From an uncultured Latescibacterota bacterium (GTDB lineage: Bacteria > Latescibacterota > UBA2968 > UBA8231): a stretch of DNA of 64,000 nucleotides. The stretch covers positions 1,178,001 to 1,242,000 of the forward strand of contig OY282352.1 in the NCBI GenBank assembly GCA_958295495.1, read 5' to 3'. Position 1 is the stretch's first letter. Each line of letters opens with the position of its first letter. This document shows, in pieces, positions 17,163-26,563 of this stretch. The notes beneath the pieces are model-generated. The model worked only from the letters and a program-made list of their open reading frames with translations. It did not search any database and was not told the origin of the DNA. The position numbers and the translations under genes are program-made.

Positions 17163-17345
17163 TAGGTTCAGGCTCCTATGCGTTCGGTTTGCGTCCACAT
17201 CGCTAGACCCAGTCGGCTCTAGCGCGGCCGGAAAGCTCGTACAAGGGCAAGGCACTGTCAAGAATTCGCACAGCACACCCCAAGTTTGCCCCCGCCTATA
17301 TCACCTCATACATTCCCCGCATTGACCCCCACTCAGGAGCTTACC

Positions 17346-19232
17346 GTGAAACGGATCACTACCGCCGACTTCCGCGACTACCGCCGCGACCGCTTCATCG
17401 ACGCCCAAACCACCCCGGCCGCCCGCCTCTCCCCCACCTATCTGCTCACCAACGAAATGGGCGTTGACGGCGATATCTGCGAAGAACTTACCCCGGCCTC
17501 TTGTGCAAAGGTCGAGTTCGAGATCCCCTCGGCCAAGCTCAAGGGGGCCGAGTTGCTCTTCTACGTCAACGCCGACCAAACCACCGCCGACAAACCCATG
17601 CGGCTCCAAGTCAACGGCCACGTCCTAACCCACCGCCAAGACCGCCAGCGCATGCTCACCGGCGGTTGGGACCGCAAGAAAATCGCCGCCAAATACCTCA
17701 AAAACGGAACCAATGAATTCGTCTTCTCGCACAGCGGCGCGTTGCACATCGACCCCTTCCCGGGCGGTCTGGCCGACGCGCCCCCAAGCCATTCGAGCCG
17801 CAGCTTTGACGGCGGCAAAACTTGGCACCAAGGCACTTTGGGCGAAGCCCGCGCCATGGACGGCGAGTACCTGGTGCGGCTGCGCCTCAAGGGGCATCCC
17901 CCTCAAGGGACGCTCTGCTCGCCGGTCATCGACCTAGCCGACGAAGACGGCCGCGGCCGCATCGCCCCGCGGCTGGGAATTCGCCGCCTGCACCTCAAAG
18001 CGCGGACTCGCTTGCCGCAGGGTACCCAGATACACTTTGAGCTACGCACGGGTTCGACGCCTTCCTTTGACCCGCGCACTTGGACAGCTTGGGAACGATG
18101 CACTGCCTTGCAGTGGCCCGGGCGCTTTGTACAGTGGCGCGCTATCCTTGAAACCGATTCGGCCAACAAGACCCCGATGCTTCAGGCCGTCACCCTCGAA
18201 GCCGACATTGAGGAGGACGCCCCAAGCCTGGTGCCCTTCAAGCGGGCAGAATTCGATCAACCCCAACTCGTTTACAGCTCGTACCCCTTCGCCTATATGG
18301 GATTGCACCCGCACCAAGAGCGGCTGTGCAAACAGTACCGCCTCGACGAGGTCATCGCCGCGGGCAAAACCGAACTCGAACAGCTAGCCCTCTTGCGCGA
18401 CTGGGTCCATAGCCAGTGGCTGGGCTGGCAATCCGACAAATATCCCCACTGCCCCTCTTGGAATCCGCTCGAAGTCCTCGACACCACCAAGGGCGACTGG
18501 GGCTTCGGCATGTGTACCCACTACGGGGCGGTTTTCGCCGGCTGCGCCTCGGCCCTAGGGTGGGTGGCCCGCTCAATCGTCGTCGATCACCATTGCTTGG
18601 CCGAGGTCTGGTGCGAAGAGTTGCAAAAGTGGATCCTCGAAGACGCCGGGCCGACCCGCGAATTCGACGCCACCTACGAAATCGACGGCGTACCCCTCAA
18701 CGCCTTGGAACTGCACGAGGCCGCTGCGGACGAGCGGCGCGAAACGATCATGGCCAACAAGCTGCCGCAAAAGACCATCGAACAGATGACCAGCTATATC
18801 GACGTCTTCTGCCGCTTCGGCATTCCGCTGCGCAACACGCATCTGATTTTCGCCGAGCCGGCCGAGCTGCGCCACGGGGCCGGGCAGTACCACTGGGATG
18901 GCTATCTGTGGTGGTCGGACGATGTCGATCCCCGCTACGCCGAATACTCCTTGCAGACCTCCCGCCCCGGGGATTTCTACTGGTCGGTCAACCAGACGCG
19001 GCTCTACCTCCAAGTGGCGGAAAAGGCGCGTACTCTGCAAGTCGATCTAGAGCACACCGCGCCTAACTTCTCGCACTTCTTGGTGCGCCAAGATGGCGGC
19101 CCATGGCGCGAGGAGCGCGCAGCCCGCTTTGAGTGGACGCTCGCCGCGGGCGAAAACCGGATCGAAGTGCGGGCGGTCAATGTCTTCGGCAAAAAGGGCC
19201 GCATCGCCAAAGCGCATGTCGAAGCGTCGTGA
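17346..19232 (+). CDS. Transglutaminase-like cysteine peptidase-fold protein
   Basis: 628 aa from GTG 17346, preceded by AGGAG; a longer frame from 17286 has no ribosome-binding site. The N-terminal half is beta-rich and predicted to be sandwich-like. The C-terminal half has a transglutaminase-like core: the catalytic Cys is C390 in GFGMCTHYG, the His is H416 in VVDHHCLAEVW, and the Asp is D433 in WILEDAG. Such domains act as peptidases, deglycosylases or cross-linkers in bacteria. There is no obvious signal peptide, so a cytoplasmic role is likely. The flippase gene starts 13 nt after its stop on the same strand. Substrate unknown. Confidence 0.75.
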   Translation: MKRITTADFRDYRRDRFIDAQTTPAARLSPTYLLTNEMGVDGDICEELTPASCAKVEFEIPSAKLKGAELLFYVNADQTTADKPMRLQVNGHVLTHRQDRQRMLTGGWDRKKIAAKYLKNGTNEFVFSHSGALHIDPFPGGLADAPPSHSSRSFDGGKTWHQGTLGEARAMDGEYLVRLRLKGHPPQGTLCSPVIDLADEDGRGRIAPRLGIRRLHLKARTRLPQGTQIHFELRTGSTPSFDPRTWTAWERCTALQWPGRFVQWRAILETDSANKTPMLQAVTLEADIEEDAPSLVPFKRAEFDQPQLVYSSYPFAYMGLHPHQERLCKQYRLDEVIAAGKTELEQLALLRDWVHSQWLGWQSDKYPHCPSWNPLEVLDTTKGDWGFGMCTHYGAVFAGCASALGWVARSIVVDHHCLAEVWCEELQKWILEDAGPTREFDATYEIDGVPLNALELHEAAADERRETIMANKLPQKTIEQMTSYIDVFCRFGIPLRNTHLIFAEPAELRHGAGQYHWDGYLWWSDDVDPRYAEYSLQTSRPGDFYWSVNQTRLYLQVAEKARTLQVDLEHTAPNFSHFLVRQDGGPWREERAARFEWTLAAGENRIEVRAVNVFGKKGRIAKAHVEAS

Positions 19233-19245
19233 AGCCACCTAGCCT

Positions 19246-20685
19246 GTGAGCACCTCGCTCTCCCTCGCCACGCGCGCCTTGCGTGGCTTCCTCTGGAACG
19301 GCAGTGCCTCCCTCATCCAGCTCGGCGTCATGCTGGTGCTCTACAAGCTCTTGCCGCTCGGCGATTTGGGCCGTTTTGAGTGGGTACTGGCGCTGATAAT
19401 GCTCTTATCGCTGGTCGGCGACTTAGGTCTGGGCGCAGCCTTGGTCCAGCTACCGGACGCGGGCGAGGAACACTTCGACACGGCCTTTTGGACTTGTTTG
19501 AGTTGGGCACTGCTGATCACCGCCGCGGTCGTGGCCGCGTCTTCTTGGCTGGCCTCTTTTTTGGGAGGCGAAGACCCGCACACCTTCGGCCGCGTCCTGC
19601 GCACGTTCTGTCTGGCGATCCCCTGCGCCTCATTGGCGGGCCTGTTGCGGGCCAGACTACAGCGCACCCTCGACTTCCGCGCCGTGGCCCTTTCCGAGCT
19701 CGTTTCGGTCCTGACCTTTGCCTTTGCGGTGACACTCCTGCTTTTGTGGCGACCCGGATTAGGCGTCCTAGTCCCGGTCGTCGGATCAGTCGTGCGCGAG
19801 CTAGGTCTTTTTAGCAGCCTCGCATTTTCGGCCCGCTGGCTTCCGCGCCTGCGCTTCCGGCCCCAAGCACTGCGCCAGATTCTTGGCTTTGCCTTGAATC
19901 TTACGGGTTCGCGTGCGGTGGCCTTTCTCAATACCAAGATCGCTTATCTCTTTATCTTCGTACCGCTGGGGGCCACTGCCCAAGCCTATTACAGTTTGGC
20001 CGAACGATTGACCTTGCAGCCTTTGACCCGGCTGGCTACGACCATCCAGCGCATCTCCTTTCCGACCTTTTCGACGATTGCGGACGACGACTCGCTCCTG
20101 CGTCGTGGCTATTTGTCCTCGGTACAGGGCTTCGTGCTAGCGCTAGGTCCGGCTCTGGCGGGGATATTCGTCTTTGCGCCGGAGATTGCCGCCTTGGTCA
20201 ACACCGAGCCGAGGTGGATGGTGCTTCGCCTGTTGGCCGCGGCCACGCTTTTGAAAGTAGCCGGCTCCTTGGTCGGCTCGATTTTTATGGCCAAAGGCAA
20301 GGCCAATTGGTCTTTCTATTGGTCGCTCTTTAGCGTGGGGGTGCTGATCCCGGCACTGTACTTCTATGGCCTGCCGCACGGCGTCGAAGGCGTGGCCAGC
20401 GTCATCGCCGTAGCGGCCTTGCTGTTTTTGCTGCTTTCGCAGTGCCTCGTCAACCGCTTGATTGACCTGCCTTTTGCAACCTATCTCGCCGCGCTCAGCC
20501 GCCCCATTTTGGTGGTCGCCTTCGTCTTCGCCGTTCTCCTGCTGGCCCGCCCCCTGCTTCTTTGGTCACCGCTTGCCGTCCTTGTCATCGGTGCGGTCCT
20601 TGCTAGTGTTGCAACCTCAACGGCCCTCTTCCTCTTCGCCCGCGACCTTTGCCGCACCTATTGGCAGAGCCTGCGCGGAACCTGA
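19246..20685 (+). CDS. Polysaccharide flippase (MOP superfamily, Wzx-like)
   Basis: 479 aa from GTG 19246. The protein is almost entirely hydrophobic, with about 12-14 membrane segments. The N-terminus (RALRGFLWNGSASLIQLGVML) and the GDLGLGAALVQ loop are typical of lipopolysaccharide/O-antigen flippases. The central QAYYSLAERLTLQPLTRLA motif also fits. Such proteins flip lipid-linked oligosaccharides across the inner membrane. No polysaccharide glycosyltransferases adjoin it, so its partner pathway is elsewhere. Alternative: a general MOP exporter. Confidence 0.85.
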   Translation: MSTSLSLATRALRGFLWNGSASLIQLGVMLVLYKLLPLGDLGRFEWVLALIMLLSLVGDLGLGAALVQLPDAGEEHFDTAFWTCLSWALLITAAVVAASSWLASFLGGEDPHTFGRVLRTFCLAIPCASLAGLLRARLQRTLDFRAVALSELVSVLTFAFAVTLLLLWRPGLGVLVPVVGSVVRELGLFSSLAFSARWLPRLRFRPQALRQILGFALNLTGSRAVAFLNTKIAYLFIFVPLGATAQAYYSLAERLTLQPLTRLATTIQRISFPTFSTIADDDSLLRRGYLSSVQGFVLALGPALAGIFVFAPEIAALVNTEPRWMVLRLLAAATLLKVAGSLVGSIFMAKGKANWSFYWSLFSVGVLIPALYFYGLPHGVEGVASVIAVAALLFLLLSQCLVNRLIDLPFATYLAALSRPILVVAFVFAVLLLARPLLLWSPLAVLVIGAVLASVATSTALFLFARDLCRTYWQSLRGT

Positions 20686-20763
20686 TTTTGCCCTAGGCGA
20701 AAATTGCGTGGGGGGCTGTTTTGGAATATGTTTTTAAGGAACTGCTCTAAAGGAGATTGCGCT

Positions 20764-21663
20764 ATGAGCGAGATACAAAACGGCCAGACTGGCACCCTGC
20801 GCCTCAAGACCGGCCTCGCCGAAATGCTCAAGGGTGGGGTCATCATGGACGTCGTCACCGCCGACCAAGCCAAGATCGCCGAGGACGCTGGGGCAGCCTC
20901 GGTCATGGCACTGGAAAGAGTGCCCGCCGACATCCGCGCTAAAGGCGGGGTGTCGCGCATGTCGAGCATCGAAAAGCTGCGCCAGATCATGGAGGTCACC
21001 TCCATTCCGGTCATGGCCAAATGCCGCATCGGGCACTTTGCCGAAGCGCAGATGCTTCAAGCCCTCGGGCTCGACTACATAGACGAAAGCGAGGTCCTGA
21101 CCCCGGCCGACGAGCATTATCACGTCGATAAGTTCGCCTTTGAGGTGCCCTTCGTCTGCGGCTGCCGCAACCTCGGCGAGGCCCTGCGGCGGATTGGCGA
21201 GGGCGCGGCCATGATCCGCACCAAGGGCGAGGCCGGCTCGGGCAACATCGTCGAGGCCGTGCGGCATATGCGCTCGGTCACCGACGAGATCCGCCGGCTG
21301 ACGGTCCTGCGTCCCGAGCAGCTAATGACAGCGGCCAAAGAACTGGGCGCACCTTACGAACTGGTCTGCTGGGTCGCCGAGCACGGCAAGCTGCCGGTGC
21401 CCAATTTTGCCGCAGGGGGCGTCGCCACACCAGCCGATGCCTCGCTGATGATGCAGCTCGGGGCCGAGGCCATTTTCGTCGGCTCTGGGATCTTTAAGTC
21501 CGGCGACCCGGCCAACCGCGCCAAAGCCATCGTCGAGGCCACCACCCACTACGACGACCCAGCGGTCCTGATCCGCGTCTCCGAAAACCTCGGCGAGGCC
21601 ATGGTCGGCATCAACATCGACACCCTCGAAGAGAAGGACAAACTACAAACCCGTGGCTGGTAG
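20764..21663 (+). CDS. pdxS: Pyridoxal 5'-phosphate synthase, synthase subunit PdxS
   Basis: 299 aa from ATG 20764 with AAAGGAG upstream. It makes PLP from ribose 5-phosphate, glyceraldehyde 3-phosphate and ammonia supplied by PdxT. It is a (beta/alpha)8 barrel with the catalytic residues in place: D29 in GVIMDVV, K86 in [10 protein letters not shown] and K154 in [10 protein letters not shown]. Length and sequence are standard for the family. pdxT follows after a 75-nt gap with a hairpin, the usual pair order. Confidence 0.97.
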   Translation: MSEIQNGQTGTLRLKTGLAEMLKGGVIMDVVTADQAKIAEDAGAASVMALERVPADIRAKGGVSRMSSIEKLRQIMEVTSIPVMAKCRIGHFAEAQMLQALGLDYIDESEVLTPADEHYHVDKFAFEVPFVCGCRNLGEALRRIGEGAAMIRTKGEAGSGNIVEAVRHMRSVTDEIRRLTVLRPEQLMTAAKELGAPYELVCWVAEHGKLPVPNFAAGGVATPADASLMMQLGAEAIFVGSGIFKSGDPANRAKAIVEATTHYDDPAVLIRVSENLGEAMVGINIDTLEEKDKLQTRGW

Positions 21664-21690
21664 GACGCCGCACAGATGCAGCCGGAAAGT

Positions 21691-21720
21691 GCCCCGTCTC
21701 TGCTTTGTCAGGGACGGGGC
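21691..21720 (+). promoter_or_regulatory. Hairpin between pdxS and pdxT
   Basis: GCCCCGTC (21691-21698) and GACGGGGC (21713-21720) form an 8-bp GC-rich stem with a 14-nt loop. No T-run follows, so it is not an intrinsic terminator. It may set the ratio of PdxS to PdxT by RNA processing or attenuation (inference). Confidence 0.5.
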
Positions 21721-21738
21721 AATCCTATGGTATAAGCG

Positions 21739-22308
21739 ATGATTGGAATTTTGGGCTTGCAGGGCGCCTACGCGGCCCACGGCAAGATGCTCGACGCCTT
21801 GGCGGTCGAATCCCGCGTGATTAAAAAGCCGGCGCAATTGTCCGCGGTTGACGGCTTGATTTTTCCCGGCGGCGAGAGCACGACGCTAATTAAGCTAATG
21901 GACTCTTGGGACTTCTGGGCACCGCTTATGGACTTCGCCGCGGCCGGCAATCCCATTTTTGGCACCTGCGCCGGAATGATCCTGTTGGCCAAAGGCGTTT
22001 CCAACCCGCCGCAGAAGTCCCTCGGCCTGATCGACATTGACGTCGAGCGCAACAGCTATGGCCGCCAAGTCGATAGCTTTGAGGGGACGGGCGTTTGGGC
22101 GGCAGATGGGCAACCGCGATCACTGCCGATGATCTTTATCCGCGCACCTCGCATCGCGCGGTTGGGCGACGGGGTCGCGGCGCTGGCGACCTGCGGCGAC
22201 GATGTGGTCGTGGCGCGCCAAGGCCAAGTGCTCGTCGCCTCGTTCCATCCTGAACTGACCAGCGACTTGAGCATACATCGCTACTTTGTCGATATGGTTG
22301 GGCACTAG
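21739..22308 (+). CDS. pdxT: Pyridoxal 5'-phosphate synthase, glutaminase subunit PdxT
   Basis: 189 aa. A class-I-type glutaminase that releases ammonia from glutamine and channels it to PdxS. The triad is visible: C77 in FGTCAGM, and H170 with E172 in SFHPELTSD. FPGGESTTL at 42-50 is the PdxT signature. Length matches the family. In the pdxT frame after the stop, 15 further codons (EDAPLSEWVREHLGE, then a stop) look protein-like, but they have no start of their own. Confidence 0.96.
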   Translation: MIGILGLQGAYAAHGKMLDALAVESRVIKKPAQLSAVDGLIFPGGESTTLIKLMDSWDFWAPLMDFAAAGNPIFGTCAGMILLAKGVSNPPQKSLGLIDIDVERNSYGRQVDSFEGTGVWAADGQPRSLPMIFIRAPRIARLGDGVAALATCGDDVVVARQGQVLVASFHPELTSDLSIHRYFVDMVGH

Positions 22309-22510
22309 GAAGATGCGCCGTTGAGCGAATGGGTACGCGAACACCTCGGCGAATGACTCCGAACTATGACCACTAGACCCGCGTCGTTTCCAGTGGCTTG
22401 ACGACTCCTTCTATGAGAAACGCATGTAGCGAGGACGTACACATAAGTAGCATAGGTTTCGCTCCCGACTAGGCCCGCACGAACTTCGACCAACCTGAAA
22501 GGAATCGTCC

Positions 22511-23350
22511 ATGATTGTCGATACCCACGTACATATATGGGAAATGTCCGCAAAATACCCCATCGGACCCACCGCCCCCAATTGGACCTCCAAGCCGGAC
22601 GAACCCGCCACGGCCGACGAACTGATCGAGGACATGGACCAAAACGGCGTTGACCGCAGCGTCTTGGTGCAGACTAGCTGGTCCACTTGGGACAATGGCT
22701 ATATCGCCGATTCGCAGGCCCGTTTTCCCGACCGCTTTATCGGCCACGGTATGCTCGACCCGCAAAACCCAGACAACGCTGTGCAGGCGCGCTACTGGAT
22801 GGAGGAACGCGGTCTGGTCGGTTTCCGCTTCCATCCCATGTACTACCCGGACGAGCAAGTCCTGACCACGCCTCCAAACCGCCCCCTATGGGAAGTCCTC
22901 GACGCAATGGGTGCTGTCATCCAGTTCCATCTCAACGCCGCTTGCGCCGGTCAAGTAGCTGCAATCGCCCGCCGCCATCCGCAGATGCCCCTACTATTGG
23001 ACCACATGGGCTATCCCAATCTCGACGAGCCAGCCGAGGCTTTTCAGCCCATCGTCGAGTTGGCCGGCTTCGACAACGTGGCGGTGAAAATATCGGATGT
23101 CCACGGCCGCTCAAAGCAGGCTTTTCCCTATGCCGACGTGCATCCCTTCATCCAGCGTCTGCACCGCGCCTTTGGGGCCGAGCGCATGCTGTGGGGCACC
23201 GGCTACTCAGGGCACCACCGCACCAAGCACAACTGGCCGACCCTAGCCGAAGAGTTGCGCCTAGTGCAGGAGGGTTTTGACTTTCTCAGCCAGCGCGAAA
23301 AAGACCAAATGCTAGGCGGTACGGCCGCCCGCGTATGGGGACTGACCTGA
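22511..23350 (+). CDS. Amidohydrolase family 2 (TIM-barrel metal-dependent hydrolase)
   Basis: 279 aa, ATG 22511 with GAAAGGA upstream. The first metal-binding motif is DTHVHIW at 4-10. GFRFHPMYY, VIQFHLNAAC and LLLDHMGYPN follow, and RMLWGTGYSGHHR is near the C-terminus in place of the usual GSD motif. The family includes decarboxylases and lactonases acting on cyclic or aromatic acids. The gene lies 43 nt upstream of a SelA-fold PLP enzyme on the same strand; this pairing is seen in sugar-acid or amino-acid catabolic loci. Substrate unknown. Confidence 0.85.
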   Translation: MIVDTHVHIWEMSAKYPIGPTAPNWTSKPDEPATADELIEDMDQNGVDRSVLVQTSWSTWDNGYIADSQARFPDRFIGHGMLDPQNPDNAVQARYWMEERGLVGFRFHPMYYPDEQVLTTPPNRPLWEVLDAMGAVIQFHLNAACAGQVAAIARRHPQMPLLLDHMGYPNLDEPAEAFQPIVELAGFDNVAVKISDVHGRSKQAFPYADVHPFIQRLHRAFGAERMLWGTGYSGHHRTKHNWPTLAEELRLVQEGFDFLSQREKDQMLGGTAARVWGLT

Positions 23351-23393
23351 CCTTTGCAAGTTCGTTCATACACAATCCAAAAGGGAGGCCCGC

Positions 23394-24911
23394 ATGACAT
23401 TGGACACCAGCGACCAAAACATATACCAAGCCATCGGCGTCGAACCCATCATCAACTGCCGCGGCACATTTACCATCATCGGCGGCTCGGTCGAACTCCC
23501 CGAAGTTGTAGCAGCCATGGAAGCGGCCTCGGGCTACTTCGTCCAATACGACGAACTGGCCGAAGCCGTCGGCCAAAGGCTGGCTGAAATCACTGGGGCC
23601 GAGTGGGGCCTGATTCCGGCGGGCTGCGCCGCTGGCCTCAAGCACATCACGGCGGCTTGCGTCACCGGCGGCAACCCCGAAAAACTGATCCGCATCCCGG
23701 ATTTGACCGGCCTAGCCAAAACCCAAGTCATCATTCCCCGGTACGCACGCAATGCCTACGACCACGCCGTGCGCAGCATCGGCGTCGAAATTGTCATGGT
23801 CGAGACCCGGGGCGAACTCGAGCGGGCCATCAATCCCCGCACCGCCATGATCTACCTAACCACGGGGGCCGGTGCCGCGACCGACCAACCGCTTTCTCTA
23901 GAGGTCATTGCTGACGTGGCCCACCCCCACAAAATTCCCATCCTCGCCGATGCCGCGGCCGAAAACCTCACCATTCCCAATGTCCACTTGCAAAGGGGTG
24001 CCACTGTCGTGGCCTACAGCGGTGGCAAAGCCCTGTGCGGGCCTCAGTGCGCCGGCTTAGTGCTGGGCGACAAAGCCTTGCTGCAGTCGGCTTGGCAATT
24101 CAGCTCGCCGCACCACGGGCCGGGCCGCGACGATAAAATCGGCAAGGAAGAGATCATGGGGATGCTGGCCGCGGTGGAAGCTTGGGTGCGCCGCGACCAC
24201 GCCGCCGAATGGCAGACTTGGCTGTCCTATCTCGACCATATAGCCCAGCGGGTACGCAGCATTGACAGCGTATTGACCGAGGTAGCAGACCCCACCGGTC
24301 TATCCAACCGCGCCCCGGTCCTCACCATTAGTTGGGATCCAGCGGTCTTGCACATTAGCGGCGCATCGGTCGCCGAGGATTTCGCCTGCAACAAACCCCG
24401 CATCGCCGTGGCCAGCGGCGGTGCCAACGGCCGCACCTCCATCGGCATCACTCCCAATCAGATGCAGCCGGGCAACGACGAAGTGGTGGCCGAGCGGATC
24501 CACCGCATTTTATCCGCGCAACGCAGTCCTCAACCAACCGAGCTAGCCCCTCCGGCAACCGATGTCAGCGGTGCCTGGGACCTCACCATCAACTATTCGA
24601 GCAGCAGCAGCCAGCACCAGCTATTCCTCGAACAGGAGGGGCATTGGATCGGCGGCACCCATATAAGCGATTTCTCCCAGCAGCAAATCGCCGGCGTCAT
24701 TGAGGGCGATCAGGTAAAGCTGCGCAGCGAAGTGAGTCGCCCGGGCGATACCATCCCCTTCCTATTTGCGGGCCGCGCTGCGGAAGACCGCATTTCGGGA
24801 TTCATTCACCTAGGCGAATACCGCAACGCCGATTTCACTGCCTACCGCTCCCAGTACGCAAAGTCGCCGATCGCCATTAGCATACCCCGCGGAGCACCGC
24901 TGGCGACCTAA
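23394..24911 (+). CDS. SelA-like fold-type I PLP enzyme with extra C-terminal beta domain
   Basis: 505 aa, ATG 23394 preceded by AGGGAGG. Residues 1-390 match the SelA / D-glucosaminate-6-phosphate ammonia-lyase-like group: VEPIINCRGTFTIIGGS, WGLIPAGCAAGLKH, ILADAAAEN with D186 to hold the pyridine nitrogen, and YSGGKALCGPQ with K212 as the PLP lysine. Residues about 395-505 form an added, probably beta-sheet domain (SGAWDLTIN ... GHWIGGTHISDF), not part of the usual family length. It lacks the N-terminal domain of true selenocysteine synthase and sits with an amidohydrolase, so a lyase or racemase role is more likely than Sec-tRNA synthesis. Confidence 0.75.
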   Translation: MTLDTSDQNIYQAIGVEPIINCRGTFTIIGGSVELPEVVAAMEAASGYFVQYDELAEAVGQRLAEITGAEWGLIPAGCAAGLKHITAACVTGGNPEKLIRIPDLTGLAKTQVIIPRYARNAYDHAVRSIGVEIVMVETRGELERAINPRTAMIYLTTGAGAATDQPLSLEVIADVAHPHKIPILADAAAENLTIPNVHLQRGATVVAYSGGKALCGPQCAGLVLGDKALLQSAWQFSSPHHGPGRDDKIGKEEIMGMLAAVEAWVRRDHAAEWQTWLSYLDHIAQRVRSIDSVLTEVADPTGLSNRAPVLTISWDPAVLHISGASVAEDFACNKPRIAVASGGANGRTSIGITPNQMQPGNDEVVAERIHRILSAQRSPQPTELAPPATDVSGAWDLTINYSSSSSQHQLFLEQEGHWIGGTHISDFSQQQIAGVIEGDQVKLRSEVSRPGDTIPFLFAGRAAEDRISGFIHLGEYRNADFTAYRSQYAKSPIAISIPRGAPLAT

Positions 24912-25211
24912 GCGGTCACCAGTCGCCAGAAACAACTAGTCCCTCGCACAGGAGAATTCGACGAGCAGATCGAACACTACAAAACCGAGGGCTATCTGTC
25001 CGGCCCGCGCGTTTTATTCGACGAGCAGATCAGCGCGCTCAAAGAACGCATCGACGATATTCTCCAAGCCCAGCGCGAAAGTCGTTCAGGGAAAATCATG
25101 CCCGGCCACACCTGTCGCTTAGGCGACAATTGGAACGAACGCATGGGCAATACCGTGGGCGTGGGCGAACTTGTCGAGGGGTCGGACTACCCAGAGCTGG
25201 TGGCCGTGTGA
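24912..25211 (+). pseudogene. PhyH-like N-terminal gene fragment without start
   Basis: In the same frame as, and directly after, the SelA-like stop, about 85 codons from about 24951 to TGA 25209-25211 are coding-like. FDEQIEHYKTEGYLSGPRVL followed by FDEQISALKERIDDIL resembles the first helices of PhyH-family dioxygenases (EQIxxYxxxGYL...). There is no ATG, GTG or TTG at its beginning. The part after residue 50 (MPGHTCRLGDNW, GVGELVEGSDYPELVAV) is not recognised and may be a different gene end. The 16-nt word at 24956-24971 recurs exactly at 25016-25031. Confidence 0.45.
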
Positions 25212-25230
25212 AAGGCTCACTTGGTCTAGT

Positions 25231-25740
25231 TTATCCGCCACCCGCATTATTTCCAGTCTCCTTGTCCAGTGGGTCGGCACTATCTTCACTCAATTCGACG
25301 GTGGATTGGTTGAGGGGGGTTAAGTCGTCTTCCCAAGGGTTGGTGACGCCCACGTCTAGGTCTGCGAAGTCCTCGACGTTCCGCGTCGCAACAGATAGAC
25401 TATGAACTTTGGCTGTCCCGGCGATCAACGCATCCCCCAAGTCCAGTACGCGCCCGGAGCGATGCGCCTGCGCCCGGAATTGGGCAGCCTGCTCTGCCTC
25501 TGTCCTCTCCAAGGGCAAGATGCGGTCCTCATACGCCGAAATGAACTCTGACAGCACCGACCGCAACCCGTCGCGACGTTGGCCCGGCGGCAGCAATTGC
25601 AAGCCGAACTCCAGTTCGTGAAACACTATCGCGGACAACCACAAGTCGTCTTGTTCGGTCAGGAATGCAAGAACCCGCGGATTGGGCGCGTCTTTTGTCA
25701 ACTCCGAGACCACATTGGTGTCTAGAAGAAATCCGCTCAC
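25231..25740 (-). CDS. vapC: VapC-type PIN-domain toxin
   Basis: 169 aa. A PIN-fold ribonuclease of a type II toxin-antitoxin system. The acidic active-site set is complete: D7 in FLLDTNVVSE, E42 in FHELEFGL, D103 in LGDALIAG and D124 in TRNVEDF. The C-terminus carries about 25 extra residues rich in Ser, Asp and Gly beyond the normal NPW end, which may be read-through into non-family sequence. Its start overlaps the antitoxin stop by 4 nt (ATGA), showing an antitoxin-toxin operon. Confidence 0.9.
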   Translation of the reverse strand: MSGFLLDTNVVSELTKDAPNPRVLAFLTEQDDLWLSAIVFHELEFGLQLLPPGQRRDGLRSVLSEFISAYEDRILPLERTEAEQAAQFRAQAHRSGRVLDLGDALIAGTAKVHSLSVATRNVEDFADLDVGVTNPWEDDLTPLNQSTVELSEDSADPLDKETGNNAGGG

Positions 25741-26021
25741 TCTGTGTCTCCAGACGCGAATGGGATTTCCCGCCGGGACTCTCTATTTCTGGTGATCTCG
25801 AGGTTCGCGCCACGGGGCATGTTGGCTACCAGCCACTGGCCCATGGGTTGACGCTGCGACTCTTTCTCGGCCCATACATGGGCGGGGACTACAACGAATG
25901 ACTTTCGCGTACCAATATGTTGCGGCCCTTCCTCTTCGGCGCGACGCAGGACTTCGGACAAACGCGCCTTGGCCTCGGCGACGGTCCAAACGCGATGGGG
26001 TTTTGAGTGTCGGGCGGTCAT
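25737..26021 (-). CDS. Phd/YefM-type antitoxin
   Basis: 94 aa from the ATG at 26019-26021, which has GGAGGAG directly upstream; an in-frame start at 26054 adds 11 residues without a ribosome-binding site. The N-terminal HRVWTVAEAKARLSEVLRRA followed by EEEGP... IGTRKSFVVVPAHVW is the Phd/YefM fold that dimerises and binds operator DNA. The C-terminal tail (NLEITRNRESRREI) should bind and neutralise the downstream VapC. It probably represses its own promoter. Confidence 0.88.
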   Translation of the reverse strand: MTARHSKPHRVWTVAEAKARLSEVLRRAEEEGPQHIGTRKSFVVVPAHVWAEKESQRQPMGQWLVANMPRGANLEITRNRESRREIPFASGDTE

Positions 26022-26290
26022 AGCTCCTCCAGCTAGGTTGTCGTTGTAGTCCAATATAGACTAGCTTGGCTACCGCATCAATGGATCTGGTCCCTTCCCG
26101 GCTCGACGCCTACTTTAATGCTGCAGACGCACTGAGAAATCACCCCCGAGGAGACGGAAAATGGCCAACAGAACATCGCTGCGCCCGGTTAGCTGGACCT
26201 AGGTTGACTCTTTCCGACCTTCTTCCCACCTTTCTAGCATGGACTTGACCTACCTGACTCGGAAGGTCCAATAGCAGCGGAAGGCATCCC

Positions 26291-26563
26291 ATGAGCTTAA
26301 AAATCAAAAACAAGGACATCGAACGGCTTATCGAGGAGGTTTCCCTCCACACAGGAGAGAGCAAAACAGAGGCAGTGCGCCGATCCCTAGAGGAGCGTCG
26401 CGCTCGCCTAGCCTACCAAGGTGCCGCCAATGACCGGGGAGGACGGTTGCGCCGATTCCTAGAAACAGAGGTTTGGCCCCACGTACCGCCCTCGGAGTTG
26501 GGTAGAAAGCTGAGTCGGGATGCAGAGGAAGACATCCTAGGCTACGGCAGGGATGGCGCATGA
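26291..26563 (+). CDS. vapB: VapB-family antitoxin
   Basis: 90 aa, ATG 26291 preceded by GGAAGG. The start MSLKIKNKDIERLIEEVSLH followed by TGESKTEAVRRSLEERRARL is the Rv0623-like / PSK family antitoxin, with a ribbon-helix-helix-like DNA-binding N-terminus. The C-terminal EEDILGYGRDGA is the usual end before an overlapping vapC. Its TGA overlaps the ATG of vapC (ATGA). The partner toxin is frameshifted, so this antitoxin may be orphaned. The 269-bp gap to the divergent VapC/Phd locus holds no clear gene. Confidence 0.88.
   Translation: MSLKIKNKDIERLIEEVSLHTGESKTEAVRRSLEERRARLAYQGAANDRGGRLRRFLETEVWPHVPPSELGRKLSRDAEEDILGYGRDGA

Noticed and set aside
20686..20763. Riboswitch in the pdxS leader
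   Set aside because: The leader is only 78 nt with no recognisable conserved aptamer or terminator/antiterminator pair.
23394..24911. Calling the PLP enzyme a genuine selenocysteine synthase to support the selenoprotein
   Set aside because: Its length, added domain and amidohydrolase neighbour fit a catabolic SelA-fold lyase; it is not used as evidence for Sec insertion.
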